Assembly: GCA_034231615.1 (NCBI GenBank)
Contig: CM067298.1
Span: 58,618,883 to 58,682,882, forward strand
Direction of reading: 5' to 3'
Source: Meghimatium bilineatum
Taxonomy: Eukaryota; Mollusca; Gastropoda; Stylommatophora; Philomycidae
Length of the DNA: 64,000 bases
Below, one piece after another: positions 61,138 through 64,000 of the stretch. The notes beneath the pieces are model-generated. The model saw only the letters and a list, made by a program, of their open reading frames with translations. It was not told the origin of the DNA and did no database searches. How positions within the stretch are numbered: the stretch's first letter is position 1; each line of letters starts with the position of its first letter. The position numbers were made by a program, and so were the translations under genes.

Positions 61138-61681
61138 CCACCTAGTCTTCCCTGCCATGTGGGATTGTACCACCTAGTCTTCCCCGCCATGTGGGATTGT
61201 ACCACCTAGTCTTCCCCGCCATGTGGGATTGTACCACCTAGTCTTCCCCGCCATGTAGAATTGTACCACCTAGTCTTCCCCGCCATGTGGGATTGTACCA
61301 CCTAGTCTTCCCCGCCAAGTGGGATTGTACCACCTAGTCTTCCCCGCCATGTGGGATTGTACCACCTAGTGTTCCCCGCCATGTGGGATTGTACCACCTA
61401 GTGTTCCCCGCCATGTGGGATTGTACCACCTAGTCTTCCCCGCCATGTGGGATTGTACCACCTAGTCTTCCCCGCCATGTGGGATTGTACCACCTAGTCT
61501 TCCCCGCCATGTGGGATTGTACCACCTAGTCTTCCCCGCCATGTGGGATTGTACCACCTAGTCTTCCCCGCCATGTGGGATTGTACCACCTAGTCTTCCC
61601 CGCCATGTGGGATTGTACCACCTAGTCTTCCCCGCCATGTGGGATTGTACCACCTAGTCTTCCCTGCCATGTGGGATTGTG
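61138..61681. repeat. 32-bp minisatellite, exactly 17 units
   Basis: The unit is CCACCTAGTCTTCCCCGCCA followed by TGTGGGATTGTA. Starts fall every 32 bp from 61,138 to 61,650 with no indel. The first and last units have CCCTGCC instead of CCCCGCC, and a few inner units vary (GTGTTCC, CCAAGTG, TGTAGAATT). The corresponding place in family C copy C2 has a single unit-like sequence, so this is a locus-specific expansion. Confidence 0.97.
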
Positions 61682-61726
61682 CCACAAAGGTGCAATGTTT
61701 ACTGCATCTCTTCATCATCTATGATG

Positions 61727-61840
61727 ATTTTTCACAGGTTGTCATCCTCGAGACAAGACATGCAGCAGCAATGATGATTTTTAACAGGTTATCATCCTCG
61801 AGACAAGACATGCAGCAGCAATGATGATTTTTCACATGTC
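61727..61840. repeat. 54-bp tandem duplication
   Basis: TGATGATTTTTMACAGGTT followed by RTCATCCTCGAGACAAGACA and TGCAGCAGCAA occurs twice, then TGATGATTTTTCACATG begins a third. Confidence 0.85.
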
Positions 61841-62092
61841 ATCCCATCCCCCCAACTTTCTTGTCATCTCTCTATGACATGCCTGAAAAGAAGAGTTCCT
61901 ATTTTGTGCTCCAGGAGCTAGAAGTCTAGGCCAGGGTTATCACACAAATAAAACCATGAAGGAGTATGAGGTTGCCTAGATTCTTCCTGTGCCGGGTGGT
62001 GAAGTTTTGCTTTCATCTCCTGAAGGGTGTTTCTCATAGCATTTTTTAAGGGAAGTTTTCCAGGACTTTTTCAAGTCCCAGATGAATCGTTT

Positions 62093-62200
62093 ACTCTTCA
62101 TCAGCTTTTATTCTCAAACTCCCACTGGATCTCTCTTGTAGAAGGACAATGGTCCTACCAGATTTGCAGCAGGATGTAGTCAATCATCGGCTGTGTCCCA
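62093..62200 (-). mobile_element. Family A retroposon, truncated
   Basis: CTCTTCATCAGCTTTTATTC, CTCTTGTAGAAGGACAATGG, GCAGCAGGATGTAGTC, then divergence. Adjacent to the end of family C copy C3. Confidence 0.7.
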
Positions 62201-62344
62201 GATGAGCGTGGTGATGTGTCATTAGCTAGACAGTATTCTACTCCAGCAGAAATTTCAACAGTTCAAGATGGATCATATAGACATAGATCTCAGCATGGAG
62301 ATACTGGTCTCAACAGACTTCATCACAGTGAACACCAATGTTTT

Positions 62345-62600
62345 CTCTTGATCCCAAAAGAGGAGCAAAGAATAGCAACACTACCTTCCATGCCTGTCAT
62401 AAGATTCAACTATGGAGGTCATGGGGTGAAGTTGGCTTTTCCATTCCATATAGGGTCAAAGTAACTCAGAAGCCATGCTGAAGTCAGATGTGTCATGCCA
62501 AAAGAAGCAGAAATCGGATCAAAACTACAAACCATGACACAATGCATTCTATATTTCAGACTTCATCCTGCTTATCTGCAGAAATTTGATAACAAATGCA
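62345..62600 (+). mobile_element. Family B retroposon, left arm of an inverted pair
   Basis: GAGGAGCAAAGAATAGCAAC, CCATGCCTGTCATAAGATTC, CATATAGGGTCAAAGTAACT, AGAAGCCATGCTGAAGTCAG, ACCATGACACAATGCATTC and CATCCTGCTTATCTGCAG are in family B order. The upstream stretch 62,201-62,344 shows nothing recognisable. Confidence 0.7.
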
Positions 62601-62604
62601 GAAG

Positions 62605-63005
62605 TTGACTCTTATGACATGCATAGAAGGTAAAAAGTGTTGCTATTCTTTGTTCCCATTTTGGGCCACAACAACAGTGTGGTGGATCGTTCAGACACAG
62701 ATCTTCTTCGTTCTTTCTCAAACTCCTGCAGATTAGCAGAATGTAGTCCAGAGAAGGGAGTGCGTCGTGTCATGGTTTCCAGCAATGCTGCAATATCTGT
62801 GCTTTTTGGCCTGACACATCCAGCTTTAGCATGGTTTTGGGCCATGCTGACCCTATATTGGATGGGACAGCCAACTCCATCCCATAACCTCCTTAGTCGA
62901 CCCATGACATGCATAGAATATAAACAGTGGTGCTATTCTTTGCTCCAATTTCGGGCCACAACAGCACACCACATGTGCAATGGATCGTTCAGACACAGGT
63001 CTTAA
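62605..63005 (-). mobile_element. Family B retroposons (one 5' fragment and one nearly full copy), right arm
   Basis: 62,605-62,700 is a short reverse copy of the family 5' end (GACTCTTATGACATGCATAG, GTTGCTATTCTTTGTTCCC, GGGCCACAACAACAG). At 62,700 a second reverse copy starts with CTTCTTCGTTCTTTCTC and runs through CATCCAGCTTTAGCATGG, GGGACAGCCAACTCCATCCC, ATAACCTCCTTAGTCGACCC, to GGGCCACAACAGCACACC. The phrase CGTTCAGACACAGRTCTT follows both 5' ends (62,687 and 62,986), so the second copy sits inside or beside a duplicated target. Confidence 0.65.
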
Positions 63006-63064
63006 GCAGAATTCATCGCTGCGAAGATTATGAAGTGGAGGTAAACAAGCCAAAGTTCAGCACC

Positions 63065-63130
63065 GTAACCACTTATTATGACATACATACGTAGGTAACA
63101 TTGTTACTATTCTCTGCTCCTCTTTTGTAT
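63065..63130 (-). mobile_element. Family B 5'-end fragment
   Basis: TATTATGACATACATACGTA then TTGTTACTATTCTCTGCTCC matches the reverse of the family B 5' end. Confidence 0.5.
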
Positions 63131-63304
63131 GTCCTTGTAACATATGGGTGTGTGAATCTCATTCATAATCACATGTATATTAGTTTCCAAACGATATATT
63201 TATATCTACCGCTATATGCCATTAAATACTTTTTATTTTGTAAACTCATGTTGCACAATATAATCTGCATGCATTTTTTGTGTCACAATGAAATGTATAT
63301 CATT

Positions 63305-63675
63305 ATTCTATGCTTTATTTTGGTAATTCAGAAAGTTACATTGAAAAAATTTTTGGTAATTCAGAAAGTTATATTGAAAATCTTTTGGTAATTCAGAAAG
63401 TTTTATTTAAAATTTTTTTGGTAATTCAGAAAGTTATATTGCAAATTTTTTTGGTAATTCAGAATGGTATATTGAAAAAAAATTTGGTAATTCAGAATGT
63501 TATATTGAAAATTTTTTTGGTAATTTGGAATGTTATATTGAAAAAACTTTTGGTAATTCAGAATGTTATATTGAAAAAACTTTTGGTAATTCAGAATGTT
63601 ATATTGACAAAAATTTTGGTAATTCAGAATGTTATATTGACAAAAATTTTGGTAATTCAGAATGTTATATTGAAG
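63305..63675. repeat. ~31-33-bp minisatellite, about 12 units
   Basis: The unit is TTTTGGTAATTCAGAATGTT followed by ATATTGAAAAA. The first five units have CAGAAAGTT or CAGAATGGT; later ones have CAGAATGTT, and the last few CAAAAATTTTGG, showing a gradient of variants along the array. Open frames on both strands reflect near-triplet periodicity only. Confidence 0.93.
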
Positions 63676-63726
63676 ATTATAGGGGTACCGGATTGATAGC
63701 ATCAACACACAGAGTCAGGATTATAT

Positions 63727-64000
63727 TTTGAGCAAGTATTTTCTCTGTTTCGAATGAAACATTTCCCGCCAAAGGCGGATGTGTTGGGCCATTGGCGCAA
63801 ATAAAACGGCAACACAACGCATTTCCATTCTCTGGACTACATAACTGGAAATCTTGTAGGATCATTGTCCTGTTACAAGAGAAATCCAGTGGGAATTTGA
63901 GAATGAACGCTGAAGAAGAAGAAGAATGAAACATTTGAATATAGCTTCTATTTTGAGCAAATATTTTCTCTGTTTAGAATGAAACATTTGAATATAGCTG
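63727..64000. repeat. ~52-bp tandem duplication, first unit split by a retroposon
   Basis: TTTTGAGCAAGTATTTTCTC at 63,727 and TTTTGAGCAAATATTTTCTC at 63,951 begin parallel units that both continue GAATGAAACATTTGAATATA. The first is interrupted by the family A element at 63,765-63,923; the second is an uninterrupted version of the same site. Confidence 0.85.
63765..63923 (+). mobile_element. Family A retroposon, reference full-length copy, 13-bp TSD
   Basis: Flanked by GAATGAAACATTT at 63,752-63,764 and 63,924-63,936. The 5' end CCCGCCAAAGGCGG can form a small hairpin. The body has GTTGGGCCATTGGCGCAAAT, AAAACGGCAACACAACGCAT, TTCCATTCTCTGGACTAC, ATTGTCCTGTTACAAGAG, and it ends GAACGCTGAAGAAGAAG. 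About 159 bp and non-coding. I see no clear polymerase III A/B boxes, so whether it is a true SINE or a LINE 3'-end derivative is open. Confidence 0.85.

Larger units (their letters stand above)
60640..62090 (+). mobile_element. Family C dispersed repeat, copy C3, with internal array and insertions
   Basis: Shares C2 landmarks: GTTGAGTAACTGAGGT (60,745), GTTGTCTTAGGGATTTTTA, TTTAGTCCCTGAATGGAGAC, CATTCCAGTGTGGCAATATC, CATCACATCGTTCTAGGAGG, CATTCTTCTATCAGATCTG, CATCTGCAGTGATGCC, GGTGCAATGTTTACTG, GCCTGAAAAGAAGAG, TAGAAGTCTAGGCC and GAGGTTGCCTAGA. It is longer than C2 because of a family A insertion (60,783-60,950), the 32-bp array (61,138-61,681) and a 54-bp duplication (61,727-61,840). Confidence 0.7.

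Noticed and set aside
63101..63731. Overlapping open frames in the 63.3-63.7 kb array
   Set aside because: Generated by the ~31-33-bp repeat; both strands open, low complexity.

Overview
This is a eukaryotic, probably arthropod, genomic window with no bacterial features. The evidence is a giant A-rich satellite array, two spliced exons of a metazoan collagen-galactosyltransferase-type gene with proper GT/AG junctions, a tRNA-derived SINE with target-site duplications, decayed LINE 3' ends, and many minisatellites. The species cannot be read from the sequence with confidence.

Layout. (1) Positions 1 to about 48,190 are one uninterrupted tandem array of A/T-rich monomers of roughly 65-76 bp, all in the same orientation, running off the left edge. 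Monomers are organised in higher-order repeats. A period of about 1,069-1,074 bp dominates 8.7-14.1 kb and 22.6-41.3 kb. Longer duplications have offsets of 1,762, 1,998-1,999 and 2,100 bp, and one block is duplicated about 25.1 kb away. Long monomers carry a 14-bp palindrome around a single CpG (ACCGGT core) whose variants look like CpG deamination. (2) 48.19-49.44 kb is an A/T-rich block packed with short decayed reading frames (one helix-turn-helix-like, one coiled-coil-like) and split by a LINE 3' fragment with a perfect 12-bp target-site duplication. (3) 49.46-64.0 kb is ordinary-composition DNA. It holds the last two recognisable exons of a GT25-family (procollagen galactosyltransferase-like) gene at 50,326-50,529 and 54,742-55,009. 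The rest is short retroposons (here called families A and B, sharing a 3' end with a GAA tail), a third dispersed family C, a tRNA-SINE, a MITE-like element and about a dozen minisatellites.

How it fits together. The only convincing host gene is the GT25 fragment. Its splice phases match, but an in-frame TGA interrupts the last exon at the normally conserved Gly after PTHYT; beyond it the frame stays open for 59 more codons and ends in KDEF, a KDEL-like ER retrieval signal. Upstream exons are not visible, so either they lie beyond the satellite (implying a satellite-bearing intron over 48 kb long) or this is a broken fragment beside heterochromatin. The most striking theme is local tandem amplification: copies of the same dispersed repeat have each grown different arrays, some at homologous positions, next to a 48-kb satellite.
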